A stretch of 64,000 bases of DNA from assembly GCA_015680685.1 (NCBI GenBank), contig MNCI01002105.1:224681-288680 (forward strand), read 5' to 3'. Position 1 is the stretch's first letter; every line of letters starts with the position of its first letter. Made by a program: the position numbers and the translations under genes. Below are positions 22,381 through 34,461 of this stretch, piece after piece. The DNA is from Gnetum montanum (lineage: Eukaryota; Streptophyta; Gnetopsida; Gnetales; Gnetaceae). The notes under the pieces were generated by a model. It did no database searches, was not told the DNA's origin, and saw only the letters and a program-made list of their open reading frames with translations.

Positions 22381-24950
22381 ACAAATCAAGGCTAAGCAGA
22401 TTTAATGTTTGGTTCTCCAAAAGATAAACTTTGGTACCTTCTTGGACTTTGCTCTAAAATAAGTTAGAAATCAGTTGTAGAATTCTCCCATGTGGCCTAT
22501 TCTTACCTCCAGACGAGAATGGTACATGGGAGAAACATATCTCTTTTGGAACAATAGGAAACCTAATGCAACAATGAAAACCAAGGATATTAGTATGTCC
22601 TATTTAATAGAGGCCATCTCTCAGGTCCCCAAGTTACCAGAAACTAGGGCAACCTTTGCAAAAATCTCAACATAGGTGGACTGAGAGGTAAGAAAGGAGT
22701 GGATCTAGCGATATTGTGGATTTGACTGTAAAGAATATGATGCACTTACAATGGTAGAATGTGCATACCTTAAAATAGTAGCCTACCACCTCAATCCAGT
22801 GGTAAGGTTAAGTACCATGATAGCTTTTTCTCCTATGCATACATCAATCTAAGAAGAAAATTTCCACTCAATCTCCCATAGCTAATCTATCTTGAGATAA
22901 AGAAGTGCTTCAAGGAAAGTGAGTGTGAAAGAAAGGCACTCCCCTTTTCATGCCTAATTCAAAAAATGTACAAAAGGGAAGGAATAGCTTGCTATTCAAA
23001 TGGCATCATTGAACATGCTCCTATTGCCTATTGGGTAGAAATGATAAAGGACAAGGTGCCTACAAAGATGAAAGAGGAGGAGCAGCCACCACCATCACCC
23101 ACTAATGAAACAATGCTAGAGGCTCGTGTGGCCATTGAGTAGATGCAGAAACTCCATGAGAAACTCCTACAACAATAGCAGGCTAGATTAAGTGATGATC
23201 CATCTACCTTCTAGCCAGCTATAAGTCACTTCAATAAGGTCACCTACACTATTAGCTAATTAGAAGACACTATGCTAATATTTTCTACCCAACAAACATA
23301 GGTGCTCACATGATTAAATGCATGTGCCTAAGAGATAATAGTGTCCCTTCCAAGATGACAAAAATTTCTAGATATCTTTGAAAATGCTACTACCTTCTTG
23401 GTGCACTTAGTGGAAGGCAAGGAGGCAACTGTCCTAGTGATGTAGCACCAAGGATAGGAAACGGTGGTTGAGGTGGTGGCTGATAGAGTGGATGAAGTAC
23501 TCAATAATTCTGCAACAACTGTGCTAAATATTTTTGCACTTAGAGAGATGTAGACATTCATAGGAGCAACAAGTAAAAGACTTAGTATAGGCCATCATGA
23601 AGAATTATTAAAACAACTGGTGGAAATCATGTAATTGATTCCAGAGATCTTTGACTTTCCAAATGACATCACTGCAACATAGTTGGTGCTTTTGGAGGCT
23701 AAGGGTAATTACATCATCATTAATGCCTAACTTGGGATAGCCATAGCTGAAAATCGACACTTGGCTACTGAAGTTGCAGAATTAAGAGCCTACCTTACTG
23801 ATCCCACAATTCTTAGCCAAGTTGTAACCAGAGATGAAGATTTTTTGCAACTTTAGGAAAAACATAAAGTAGGTCAAAATTTTGAGAAGATCGCGGTATT
23901 TGATAAGTCCATAGTAGCAATAATGCCTTATAACATTGAGAAGGACTTATCAAAGATTCACAAGGAGAATGTAGTTCTAAAAAAGAACAACTATTTCCTA
24001 CATAATGTTGACCTCCAAAAGGACCAAATGGTTGAGTATATGAGATAATACTAGGAGTAGCTTGCCAAGGTAACCATGGACCTGAGGAGGTTGTAAATAG
24101 AAAATCACAATCTCTTGATGGGGAAGATTCATGCTCTTCATCAGAAATTAGCAATCAAGATCACCACTTGGAAGAATGAGGCCCTCAAGTTCAAAAGGAT
24201 CAAGAATTGTTATAGGAACCATGTTGACCTTCAAAAAGAAATCAAACTAGTGAAAGCAAAAGTCAACAAGGCCCTCTAATAGCTCCAACAAGAAGGTGAA
24301 ATGTGATAGCCCATTGTTGATGAACTAAATGTGTACAACAAGGTAGAAATCCACTTCAAGGTGCTACAAATTGAGGAGATGATGAAGTACATGAAACTCA
24401 CCAACCTCCATTATGGAAACTTGGAAATGATAGCTATCGGGAGGTAAAGGTTAGAACTAGAGAAGTAGGTGGTCAACTCATACCTCTTGTATCAGGAAAA
24501 TTTCAAGAATCACAAGGAGACAAAGCAAAAGCTAGAAACATCTAATGCTAAACTCAATGTTCTTAGAGAGCACTTCACTGATCAACACACAATAGCTAAG
24601 AACCTAACCTATAGGATGAATGACTACTAGGATTTACAAAATGCTATTAGGGAGTTCGATGTCAAATGCAAATAATTCACAACATGGTTTGTTAATGTGA
24701 AGGAGTTGTTCCATGTGATGCCATATTGATGGGATGTTCCCATACTAGCTCACATTGGTGATGCTATGTGGACCATGTATGATCCTTGGAGTAAGAAGAG
24801 GAAGATGAAAGAATTTCTAGATGCTTTTTTTCTTTCATCAACAATTGCAACTATAACTAGATAGCCACAACCACAACTGCTACATGTACTAGAGGCACAA
24901 GAAAGTCATTCAACACCTTAGGAACCTTCATCGCCTAGGATTGTTTGATT
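22381..24950 (+). pseudogene. E2 aORF: long coiled-coil protein downstream of pol, broken
   Basis: This is the best readable copy, about 850 codons. The N-terminal domain has LVLQKINFGTFLDFALK, EWYMGETYLFWNNRKPN (about 22517-22567), DISMSYLIEAISQVPKLPET (22586-22645), then EYDALTMVECAYLKIVAYHL (about 22733-22795). From about 23110 to 24700 it is Leu/Lys/Glu/Gln-rich with heptad-like spacing (for example KFKRIKNCYRNHVDLQKEIK, and NFKNHKETKQKLETSNAKLN at about 24500), suggesting a long coiled coil. The C-terminus has ILAHIGDAMWTMYDPW (about 24740-24790). Stops are mainly TAG for CAG. No transmembrane segment is visible. The exact start is unknown: the preceding 250 bp also align in E1 and E3. 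Confidence 0.68.
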
Positions 24951-25189
24951 TTCTCCTCATTTTCAAGTTACTAGAGGGGTTTTGCTATCAATTTTTGTAA
25001 TGTGTTCATTTTTATTGTCACAAACATCAATTTTTCATAAAATTTGTAAATCTATACATTTAGGCACTTAGTTTTATTTTGAATCTATGTGTCTATGTGT
25101 CAGTCAATCAGTCAATAATCTCATACCTTCCCAAAATTTTGTAAGAAGCTTGTTCCTCCTTTCGTTCACTCAAGGATGAGTTTTCATTA
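24951..25189 (+). other. E2 3' untranslated region
   Basis: T-rich, non-coding, and aligned to the same position in E1 (34270-34448) and E3. The caaggatgagttttca stretch before the PPT is shared with all copies. Confidence 0.5.
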
Positions 25190-25202
25190 AGTCATGGGGG
25201 TA
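25190..25202 (+). other. E2 3' polypurine tract
   Basis: agtcatgggggta directly before the 3' LTR start at 25203, identical to the PPTs of E4 and E5. Confidence 0.8.
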
Positions 25203-25470
25203 TGATGAGTTGTGGTTGATTAGACCATGTTAACATGATCCCATCAATGTGATCACATTGACACGTACCCCTCAATGCATGTGGTAGGTGCATGAATTTA
25301 TATAGGCAAAAGAAGACATTGCATTGATGCATACCCATTGACAGATGCTTTGATGTCTCAATGCACAAGAATCAATGCAGTGTCTTGCTTTGCCTATATA
25401 AAGATGTGCACCTACCATATTTAAGACATTCATTGTTAAGTAGCATAGCTAAACTCTTAAAATTTGTTTC
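25203..25470 (+). repeat. E2 3' LTR, truncated to 268 bp
   Basis: Starts TGATGAGTTGTGG. It matches the start of 12902-13759 up to aatttgtttc (25461-25470), then switches to E1 gag tail. It is about 65 bp longer than the matching part of the 5' LTR because of an extra inverted repeat in U3 (25282-25328 with 25371-25417). Confidence 0.82.
25282..25417. repeat. Inverted repeat with mirrored TATA boxes in the E2 3' LTR
   Basis: Arms of 47 bp (25282-25328 and 25371-25417) are reverse complements at 40 of 47 positions, with a 42-base loop. Each arm carries tatata, so a TATA-like element faces each way. The E2 5' LTR has only the right-hand arm. Confidence 0.75.
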
Positions 25471-26280
25471 ATCCTATCCTCCTTCACATCATTCCACATG
25501 TACACATCCATCTTCAACTCCTCTTCCACCTGGTCCATTTATGCAAGGTGAGATCCCAACATAGCCACAACAAAGAAACATCATGAGGACTATAAACTTA
25601 CAACTGGCTCTTAGTTAAATGGTTCTAATGCTAAGCCATGCAAGATATGTTTATTCAGAACAACCAGTTCCACTAAGCCCTCATAGACACCTATTACTAT
25701 GAACCCTACTCCTATCCCCTCTACAATGCCTCAAGCCTCCTTTAAACAAAAACATTTCCCAGTTGCACATCATCATGCTGACCCATGTGGTCATTGTTTA
25801 GATTAAGTCCAACCATCTTGCTTGGAAGAGATTTGATCTTGGGAGTCCCCTTATTTATTTTTAGATTACCAAGAATGAACCATGTAACGCTCTTATGAAC
25901 TTAGGTTCTGAAGGTAATTTGATTTTACAAGAGATGTATAAAGCCTAGAATCTACCTCTTTTGAAAAAGAGCAATATCATGTTGGAACTGGTAGACCAAT
26001 CCATCATTGTTCCTTTGGGATTAGTTGAAAAAATTATGACCACCATCTATGAATGGTCATTTCTTACTGATCTTGTAGTTATCCATGTAGAAAATGCTAA
26101 AGGGGACTTTCCTATCATCATGGGAAGAGCATGGCTAAGTACAATTGATGCACAGTTGGAGGTTCGAGATTTCTTCTTAGAAATTTTTAAGAAAATTGAG
26201 TTTGGAAAGAATGAAAAAAAGTGTGTTCCATACATCGTGTATAGTGACATAGGGTACCGCTACATGTAAAGACTATGGAG
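25471..26280 (+). pseudogene. E1 gag tail and aspartic protease, broken
   Basis: The segment resumes in the proline-rich end of gag (25480-25565; FMQGEIPT), so about 0.9 kb of gag is missing relative to E2. The protease part has ALMNLGSEGNLI at about 25882-25917 where the active-site LDSG should be, so the catalytic Asp is replaced by Asn. It is followed by the conserved LVDQSIIVPLGLVEKIMTTIY block and GDFPIIMGRAWLSTIDAQL (about 26104-26160), which is the flap to C-terminal region of Athila-type proteases. It cannot be active as read. Confidence 0.72.
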
Positions 26281-26449
26281 TGTAAAGAGAACATCCCTTA
26301 AAGCATGTAGTTAGTGTGTTGATGTCACTGAAATTCAAAGGTGTGTGTATGTGATAACCACTAAGCAAGAAGGCACCTAGTGGCTAATAATTGAAAGAAA
26401 GGCTAAATCCACAATGTGCATGGAATCCACCAAGAGTGTCACAAACTCT

Positions 26450-27480
26450 TATGTGAAGAGCATAAATCACTTGGAGAAAATCCATCGCTAACTCCCTAAT
26501 GAACAAGGTGAGATCAATTGGAGAGAGTTGAAGATCTTGGAGACTTTCAAGTGGAAGTCCTTTAAGCTGAAGGCTTTACCAGTAGGCATGGGATATGCCT
26601 TCTTAAATAATGATAAGCCAATCATTCTCAATGCCATAATTCCTCGTGAACAAAAGAAGAAGTTGCTAGAAGTTGTAAGGAAATGGCCAACAACCTTTGC
26701 TTGGTCATATCAAGAGCTCATTGGAATATATCTAAGGATATGCCAACACAGAATACTTATAGATGTCTCCATCAAATCAAAAAGTTAGTCATAGAGACAC
26801 TTGAACCTCAAGCTCAAGAAGATCATCAAGGAGGATATTGAACAACTCTTCAAGGTGGGGTTCATTTACCCCATTACAAATAATAAGTGGGTTAGCCCAC
26901 TTGTTATAGTGCTAAATAAAGGAGGGAAGTGGAAGGGATATATAGATTTTAGGCTATTAAACATGATGACTTACAACGATCACTTTCTGTTGCCAGTTGT
27001 GGACCAAGTATTGGATATGATTGTATGGCACTGTTATTACAACTTTCTAGATAGTAATAATGACTATAACCAAATCCATATTACAATAAAGGACAAGGAC
27101 AAAATAACATTCACAAGTCTATGGGGGACTTTTGCATACAAGAAGATGCTCTTTGGCCTATGCAATTCTTCTGCTACTTTTCAACATTTGGTCCTCAGCT
27201 TCTTCCAAAAGTAACTTGGTAGCAGGGTGGAAGTCTTCATGGATGACTTTTCCACATATGGGGCTACATTTGAGCAAGCCTTGGACTATCTAGGGCAAGT
27301 GCTTCAAAGATGTGTGGAGATCAACTTGAGGCTCAATTGTAAAAAGAGCTATCTAATGGTCTAAGAAGGCATTGTCTTGGAATACTAGCTTTCAACACAA
27401 GGAATCAATGTAGACCTAAAAGAAGTAAGGGTTATCCAAGAAATCACCAGGAAACTAGACACTATCAAAGATGTGCAATC
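26450..27480 (+). pseudogene. pol: E1 reverse transcriptase, broken
   Basis: The order is YAFLNNDKPIILNAII, KKLLEVVRKWPTTFAWSY, FKVGFIYPI, KWVSPLVIVLNKGGKWKGYI (about 26887-26946), DFRLLN, then LDSNNDYNQI (SGYNQ equivalent), MLFGLCNSSATFQH (about 27147-27188) and the catalytic VFMDDFSTYG (about 27232-27261) with both Asp residues intact. FMDD rather than YVDD/YLDD, together with LWGTFAYKKM, is typical of the Athila/Tat branch. Breaks include a stop next to the QKNLV position at 27213 and a run of TAG codons. Confidence 0.82.
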
Positions 27481-28060
27481 CTTCCTTGGACACACTGGTT
27501 ACTATAGGTGCTTCATTAAGAACTTCTTGAGGATCATTAAGCTATTGGTAGAGCTAAAAAATAAAGATGCACTATTTGTCTAGACCAAGGAATGGGAGCA
27601 TGCATTCCAATAACTTAAGTAGAAGCTTATAGAAACTCCCTTTCTATGAGAACCAACCTAGTCTAGAAACTTCCATATCATGATAGATGCATCTAACTAT
27701 GCCTTATGAGCCATGCTTATATAGTTGGATGATCAAAAATGTCCATATTACATCCATTGTGCAAGCAAGAGCATTGTGGATGCAAAACTTAACTATACCA
27801 CCACCAAGAAGGAGGTGATGACAGTGGTGTATGCATTGTATAAATTTAGGCACTATGTGCTTGGATATAAAGTGTTTGTTCACATGGATCATAGTGCTAC
27901 TAGTTCCTCATGAATAAACCAATAGTGAGTCCCTGTGTCATACGATGGATAATGATCCTACAAGAGGTCGATCTAATGATGGTGGATAGAAAGGAAATAG
28001 AGAATGTTGTCACTAACCATTTATCTTAGTTATGATAGGATAACAAGAAGGAGGAGGGCC
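27481..28060 (+). pseudogene. pol: E1 RNase H, broken
   Basis: Starts with the connection motif SFLGHTGYYRCFIKNF (about 27480-27527). The RNase H core gives IMIDASNYA (about 27679-27705), LNYTTTKKEVMTVVYAL (about 27788-27838) and VFVHMDHSAT (about 27871-27900), which carry the D, E and D of the active site. Stops at 27711 and 27722 interrupt it. Confidence 0.78.
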
Positions 28061-29440
28061 CACTATCAAATCAATTTCTTGACAAACTCTTATTTGCTAG
28101 TGTTGTTACTAAATAAGACCCCAAAGAAAATAGATAGTATGAGGACATCCTATCCTATCTACTCACTCATGAGATGCCATAAGTATGGGACCATAAGAAG
28201 AAACAGAAGTTTCTTTACTAGGACAAACACTTCATAGAGATCAATAGCATCCTTTACAAGGTTTACATGGATGGCCTAGTATAATATTGTGTCCTTGATG
28301 CAAATAAATTATGAGTCCTTTGAGATGCACACAAGGGCCCTTATGAGGGCCACTATGTTGGGATGCAAACAATCACTAAGATCCTCATGGCAGGATACTA
28401 TTGATCTACACTCTTTAGGGATACCCATCACTTCATCCACTCCTATGATAGATTCCAACATGATGGCAAAATGATTGATCATATGGAAGAACCCAAATAG
28501 TGGATCCAACCATTGGATCATTTTAATCTTTTGGAAATTAACTTTATGAGGTTCATCAACCCCATGTCCAATGTAAAGACCTATAGAATTGTAGCTATTG
28601 ACTATTGTACAAAATGGATAGAAGTTGTGGCTATCATCAATTGTACATCATCTATGGTGGCTTGGTTTGTACAAAAATATGTTGTAAACAAGTTTGGTAT
28701 GCCAAGGACACTTATTTCTAATAAGGATACACTTTTCATATGTATCACTTTTAACAATCTCATGAAATTCTTAGGGGTTGAACATAAATTAACAACTTCA
28801 TACCATCCCCAAGCTAATGGTTAAGCCAAAGTCACAAATAAGAAGATAATTAAAATACTAACTCATACTAGTAGTAAGTATACAAGGGACTGGAGCTCTA
28901 AACTCAACGATATTCTCTGGACCTATCATTCAACATGGAAACTTATTATAGGATACTTTCCTTATGAGCTCATGTATGGAAAGCTCCCAACACATCCTAT
29001 CCAAGAAAAAATCTATACACTTTCAACTGCATGTGACCTTGACTTGGACTTGAGCCTAGCATAAAAAGAAAGATTAATGAACCTCAATGTGCTAAATGAG
29101 AATTGATTAGTGGCTTTGTCATCAAATGAAGTACACAAAACATACAATAAACAATGACATGACCTTAGGATTAGGAAAGTAAGTTTTAACTTGGAGATAA
29201 GGTGTTCTACTAAAATCCCATGCATATTCCTCAATGAACAAACTTTCAAATACTATGGAAAGGCCCTAACATTATCAATGAAACCTTTTCTTCTAGGGCT
29301 ATGTTGATTACCACCCTGAGAACCCAAATAAAAAATTATTAGTCAACACTCAACAAATAAAGCCTTTTAATAAATAAAAAGTAACCAATGGACACAATGT
29401 CTCAATAGATGGTCAATCATGCTTAATCTTTTGAATCTCC
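28061..29440 (+). pseudogene. pol: E1 integrase, broken
   Basis: The zinc-binding HHCC region (about 28310-28460) is followed by the catalytic core: LEINFMRFINPMSN at about 28534-28570 (first Asp replaced by Asn), IDYCTKWIEVVAI (about 28597-28635), TLISNKDT (second Asp displaced) and SYHPQANG (about 28798-28822), after which the Glu position reads AKV. All three catalytic residues are thus altered or doubtful. The GKLP and STACDL-like C-terminal blocks follow. The frame ends near 29435, just before an internal polypurine tract. Confidence 0.8.
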
Positions 29441-29452
29441 CCCTTCCAACTT

Positions 29453-29466
29453 AGTCATGGAGGAGA
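29453..29466 (+). other. E1 internal polypurine tract copy
   Basis: agtcatggaggaga directly after the integrase frame matches the 3' PPT motif (agtcatgggggta) of this family at all but one of its first eleven bases. Confidence 0.55.
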
Positions 29467-31599
29467 TGGCCATCTATGCTGAGATTCAAGAAAGTGGCTC
29501 CTTGGTTTTTACCTTTTTTATTCTAGATTGGATTTAGTACATTTTTTCATTTTGTTGAGTCTTTTATAATTTTTTCTATATTCTACTTTATCTTGCTTTA
29601 TTTGAATTTCTCCTCATGTTTTCCCCCTTTTTCTTTATTTCCATTAGGACTTGGTGCTAACTATAGTTTCTTATCAATGGTGGTTTGAAACTTTATTGAT
29701 TACTTGATTACAAAATGACTAGATTTCATTTTAGAAATTTGATGTTTACTAATGGGACATTGATTCTTTTCATGTTAATAGGCAATAAGTCCATGTCATC
29801 CACCACTTCACTAAAATCTATGGTATTTACTTGTTTTGAAAATGTAAGGTCCCTTTCTAATAAAAATTTATAATAAATTGGCGACCTTTGTACTTTTTAA
29901 ACTTAGGATGAATTAAGTGGATAGAAAAGGGTGTGACTTCAAAGGGATTTGTCACTTTTGTACCTACCTACCATCTAAGTTACATGAGTATTTCCATGGA
30001 CTTCTCACCATTTCACCATAGACCAATAAACAGGAAGCAATATCTTTGTATGGTGTGGTTCCCATTTGAGAAAAAAAAAATAATCGAAATTCAAGAACAA
30101 CCCTTAGACACAATGATTGGCTACAAGCACTAGTTATGGAGCTAGAAAGACATGTTACCCATGCTTGAAGGCACCTCTTTAACTAAGTCCTTCTTCAATT
30201 CATGCTTCTCTTTACTTCTTCTTTATGAATGGTGAGTGGTCTATGAATATATTCTTATCTCTTAGAAGGTGGAATGGTCTAAAGTATCAATGAAAATTCA
30301 CTAGAAGTAGATGGCCTTGATTTAGACTAAGGAAATTCTCAAGTCATAATTAATCACATCTTCCACAAGGGAATTCATGTGAACACCATGGGAAACTTCA
30401 TTTCATACTCTCTCTCTTCCACCAATTCTTTCCATAACCACCTCACTATCTTTTCTCATTAATATTTCAATGGGTTCATTAGTAAATAGTTAAAATTATT
30501 TGATGACTTCTTTGGTGATTTGGTCTTTAACGATCCACAACCATTAATCATCCTTCGGTCTCATGAACTATTTGGTTTGAGGGCATGCAAGGGCACTAAG
30601 GGCATGAGCCTACTATGGGAAGGAACCACTTGCATACTTCTTGGTTGGAATGGTTAAACTCCTTATGCCTTAGCCATTTTTCTCTCAAATCTTACGTTTT
30701 CCACTATGACTACACCCAATGTTTTCCCTCCTTGGCACATTAATCTCACAAAATTCTTCATTTGACACATATTCTATGCCCTCTTCAAGCATTCCTCATC
30801 ATTCTAGGCTTTTTTGGCTTTCTCTAAACTCTAGTTTCATAAAAAAACTCCTTTTATACACTTAGTTTTTTATGTGGAAATATTTTGATTTTTTGGCTAC
30901 ATTGATGCATCCTCATTGGTGTAACACAAAAATACTATATATATGCATTGACACTTAGCCATTTTTTTCTCACATGTGATCATAAATGCCAAAGGAATTT
31001 TTGTAGTTTTTAGAGTAGAGAGCCTTTCCAAGTCCATAACTTTCTCACCACTTGCACAAATCACTCTTTACTTTGATCTTGCAGCTACTAAAGGTGAGCT
31101 TTACATCATGGGGGCCACAAACCATAGGTTTTTAACCTAAAATTTTTTAAAACTTTACAAACTTCCACAAGTGTTAACTAAGAAAATAATATTAAAGATC
31201 ACTAACTCATGTAAGCTCAACCTTACCAATGAACTCTAGTAGCTATTAAAATAAAATAATATTAAAATAATCAATCCACCATAATCACAACTTAGCCTAA
31301 GAATAACCAACCAAGAAGACAAGGTATCAATGTGGTCTAAGTTACACATTAAAAGCTAATCCTTGGCTATGTTATGATTATAGATGGCATTGAGCTCCAA
31401 ACGATCATAGGATGGAAGATTGTCTCAACCAAGGGATAAATGCCCAAGAGGAGGAAGAGGTTAGCAACTATAGAAGCTCTAAGAAGAAGTAGCTAAAACT
31501 CATGTAATAGGACCTCTTCAGGAGGAGCTCAAAGTGAAATCTATTTGCTAGATTTACATAGTTGAAACTAGTCAGTCATAGTGAGACAAGGTGCTTGGG
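29467..31599 (+). other. E1 post-pol non-coding spacer
   Basis: About 2.1 kb without a reading frame, aligning along its length to 20160-22380 (E2), 51140-52500 (E5) and 53843-55240 (E4). It contains two better conserved blocks: around 30085-30115 (aattcaa..caacccttagacacaat) and 30590-30640 (gggcactaagggcatgagcc). A third PPT-like catgggggcc lies near 31107. Confidence 0.65.
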
Positions 31600-34260
31600 C
31601 CTACACCAAATTTGGAGGTTACCTTAACCAAAGGCTACTTAAGACAAAATGGCACTATGGAGATCAAAAGTTTGGTTCTTCAAGAACTTAAATTTGGTTC
31701 CTTCTTGGAAAAGATGTAAAAAAGGGTAAAAAGTCAACTTCAAACCTCTCTTGTGTGGCTTCTCATCACTTCTAGTGGGAAGTGGTACATAGATGAGACA
31801 TACCTCTTCTAGAATAATAGGCAAGTAGATGCCATAGTCAAGATCAAGGACATCAATGTGCCCTATTTGATTGAGGCCATTTCAAAGGCCCTTTGGTTTC
31901 TTGATACTAGGGCAAGCTTAGCAGAGATTTCAACACATGCGAACATAGACATCAAAAAGGAATGGATCCAATGGTGCTATGGAGTGGACCTTAAGGAGTA
32001 CAATGCACTTACCAAGGTAGAAAGGGTATATTTGAAATTACTACTTATCACCTTAACCCAACTATGAGGCCAAACAAAATCACAACCTTCTCTACCCATG
32101 CATGTGCCACTCTATGTGGTAAATTCCAAGTCAACCTTCCATAGCACATATTCTTGGAGATTGAGAAAAGGTTCAAAGAGAATAAGCGTGGAAGGATGAC
32201 ACTCCCCTTTTCCTGTATTATTAGAAAATTATTGAAAAGAGGAGGCATATCCCATTATGCCAACAATGTGCTTTATCATGGTCTTGTTGCATCTTGGTAG
32301 GAGATGATGAAGGACAAAGAGCCCACAAAGTTCCAAGAAGAGGAGAAGCCACCACCACCACCAACTTAAGAAAAAACATCAAAGGTTCATGCTACCATTG
32401 AGCACATGTAGAAGATCTATGAGTAACTCCTATAGTAACAGTAGGAAGGACTGAGTGGTGGGGAGCCTTTAGTCTAATGAACAACATTGAGTCACCTCAA
32501 CAAAGTTACTCAAACCATCAGTTGGTTGGAGGAGACTATGCTGCTATTCTTAGCACAAAGGATGTAGGCACCTATCAGGTCAAATTTGAGTGCCTAAGAG
32601 GTGACGATGTCCATCCTAAGACAACAATAATTTCAAAAGATCTCTAAAAAGGCCTCCACTTTTTCAATGCATATAAATGATGATGAGGAGTAATTGTGTG
32701 ATGCAGCATCATGGACAAAAGACAGTAGTAGAGGTGGTGGTTGATCACGTCATAGAGGTTCTAAAAAATTCTACAGCCACTTTGTCAGACATTTCTATGG
32801 TTTGAGATGTGTAAACATTCACAAGAGTAAGTGGAAGGCTAAGTGTAGCCAGTACGAGAAGGTGTTGAGCAAACTAGTGGGTACTGAGCAATCGCTTTAG
32901 GGAATCTTTGATCTCCTGAAAAACATCATTGCTACCTAGTTGGAGTTGCTGGAAGCTAAGGGCAAGCTTATATTCACCAATGCCTAGATTGGGGCAACCA
33001 CGTCTAAGAACAGATGATTCATTACCAAGGTTGTAGAATTAAGAGCCCAATTAGCTAATCCCACCATTCTTAACTAGGCAATAATAAGCAATGAAGCTTT
33101 CTTATAGTTTCAAAACAAATTAAAAGATGCTAAGAACATAAATGATATGGTGGTCTTGGACACATCCCTATTGAAGGCCTTTGCCTACAACATCGAGAAG
33201 GACCTATCATAAGTCCATAAGGAGAATCTAGTTCTAACCAAACATAATAACTACCTACAGAATGTCGAGGCACAAAAATATCAAATAGTGGAATTTTTGT
33301 GATAACAACAAGAGAAACTTGCCAAGTGAACATGGATTTGAGGAGGTTGGCTACTAAAAATCAAAATCTTTCCATGGAGGAAGTCCATGTGCTTTGTCAA
33401 AAATTGACCATTGAGATAGGTGCCTAGAAGAATGAGGCCCTAAAGTTTGAATGAGACAAGAATCACTACAGGAAATAGGTTGGACTTCTCAACAAAGTCA
33501 AAAAAAAAATCCAACTAGCAAAGGTGAAGATGAATGATGCTCTCTAGCAACTCCAATATTGAGGCAACATATGGCAACCCATATTTGATGGATTAAACAC
33601 CTATAACAAAGTTGAAATCTACTTAAAGGAGTTGCAAATCAAGGAGATGAAAAAATATATAGAGTTAGACAACCTCTAATATGCAAACATGGTCATGATA
33701 ATCCTAGAAGGCCATAGTTAGAGCTAAAGAAACAAGTGGCAAAATCATACCTCTTGTCTAGGGTAGAGTTCAAGCACCAAAAAGATACGAAGCAACAAAT
33801 AGAAACAACTAATGCCAAGCTTGAAGTTCTCTAAACCCACTTCACAGATCAATGATTAGTAGTGGAGAACTTGGCCAAGAGTATGAACAATTATCAATAG
33901 CTAAAGAACCTTGTTAGGATGTTCTACATTGAACATAAACAATTTGCTAATTGGTTTATGAACATCAAGGAGCTGTTCCTGGCCATGCCCTATTTGTGGG
34001 ATTATCTCGTGCTAGCTCACATTGGTGATGCCATGTGGCTTGTGTACAATCCTCAAATGAGGATAAGATGATGGCACTATTGGATATCTTCCATATTCCA
34101 CTAGAAGTAGTAGCTACAATAAGATAACCACAACTACCTAAGCCACAACCACCATCAACATGGACACTAAAGACTAGAGAAGGTCCTTTAGCATCCTGGG
34201 ATCCTCCATCTCCTAGCATTGTTTCATCTTCTCTTTGTTTTTGACTGTCAGAGGAGTTTC
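31600..34260 (+). pseudogene. E1 aORF: long coiled-coil protein downstream of pol, broken
   Basis: Aligns over its length to the aORFs of E2 and E3. The N-terminal part has KSLVLQELKFGSFLE, then a WYIDETYLF..NNR block (about 31780-31817), KDINVPYLIEAISKALWF (31849-31900) and KKEWIQWCYGVDLKEYNALT (about 31951-32015). The rest (about 32380-34000) is rich in Leu, Lys, Glu and Gln in heptad-like order, suggesting coiled coil. A conserved C-terminal LAHIGDAMW block lies at about 34012-34040. Stops are frequent. I do not recognise the family. It has no evident signal peptide or membrane segment, so an envelope role is not supported. Confidence 0.65.
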
Positions 34261-34448
34261 AGCTATCAATTTTGTAAGGATGTTTAATTTTGTCTTATGA
34301 ACATTTACTTTTTTAATCATTGTAAATTTGTACAATCAAGTGCTTAGAGTCAGTTAGTTAGATGTTAATTTATCTATTGGTCCATACCTTCAAAATTTTG
34401 TAAGAAGCTTGATCCTACTTTTGTTCACCCAAGGATGAGTTTTCGCTT

Positions 34449-34461
34449 AGTGATGGTGATA
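34449..34461 (+). other. E1 3' polypurine tract (decayed)
   Basis: agtgatggtgata directly before the 3' LTR; compare agtcatgggggta in E2, E4 and E5. Confidence 0.6.

Larger units (their letters stand above)
12902..25470 (+). mobile_element. E2: Athila-like Ty3/gypsy element inserted in E1 gag
   Basis: An 858-bp 5' LTR, decayed PBS, gag, protease, RT, RNase H, integrase, spacer, aORF, an intact PPT and the first 268 bp of a 3' LTR. The insertion interrupts E1 gag at 12901. The right end is not a clean junction: the 3' LTR stops at 25470 and E1 resumes about 0.9 kb further along its gag, so a deletion removed most of the 3' LTR and part of E1. No target-site duplication can therefore be tested (left 5-mer aatgc). 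Confidence 0.85.

Noticed and set aside
22381-24950. aORF as a retroviral-type envelope
   Set aside because: No signal peptide or membrane-spanning segment is visible in any of the three copies; the protein looks like a coiled coil.
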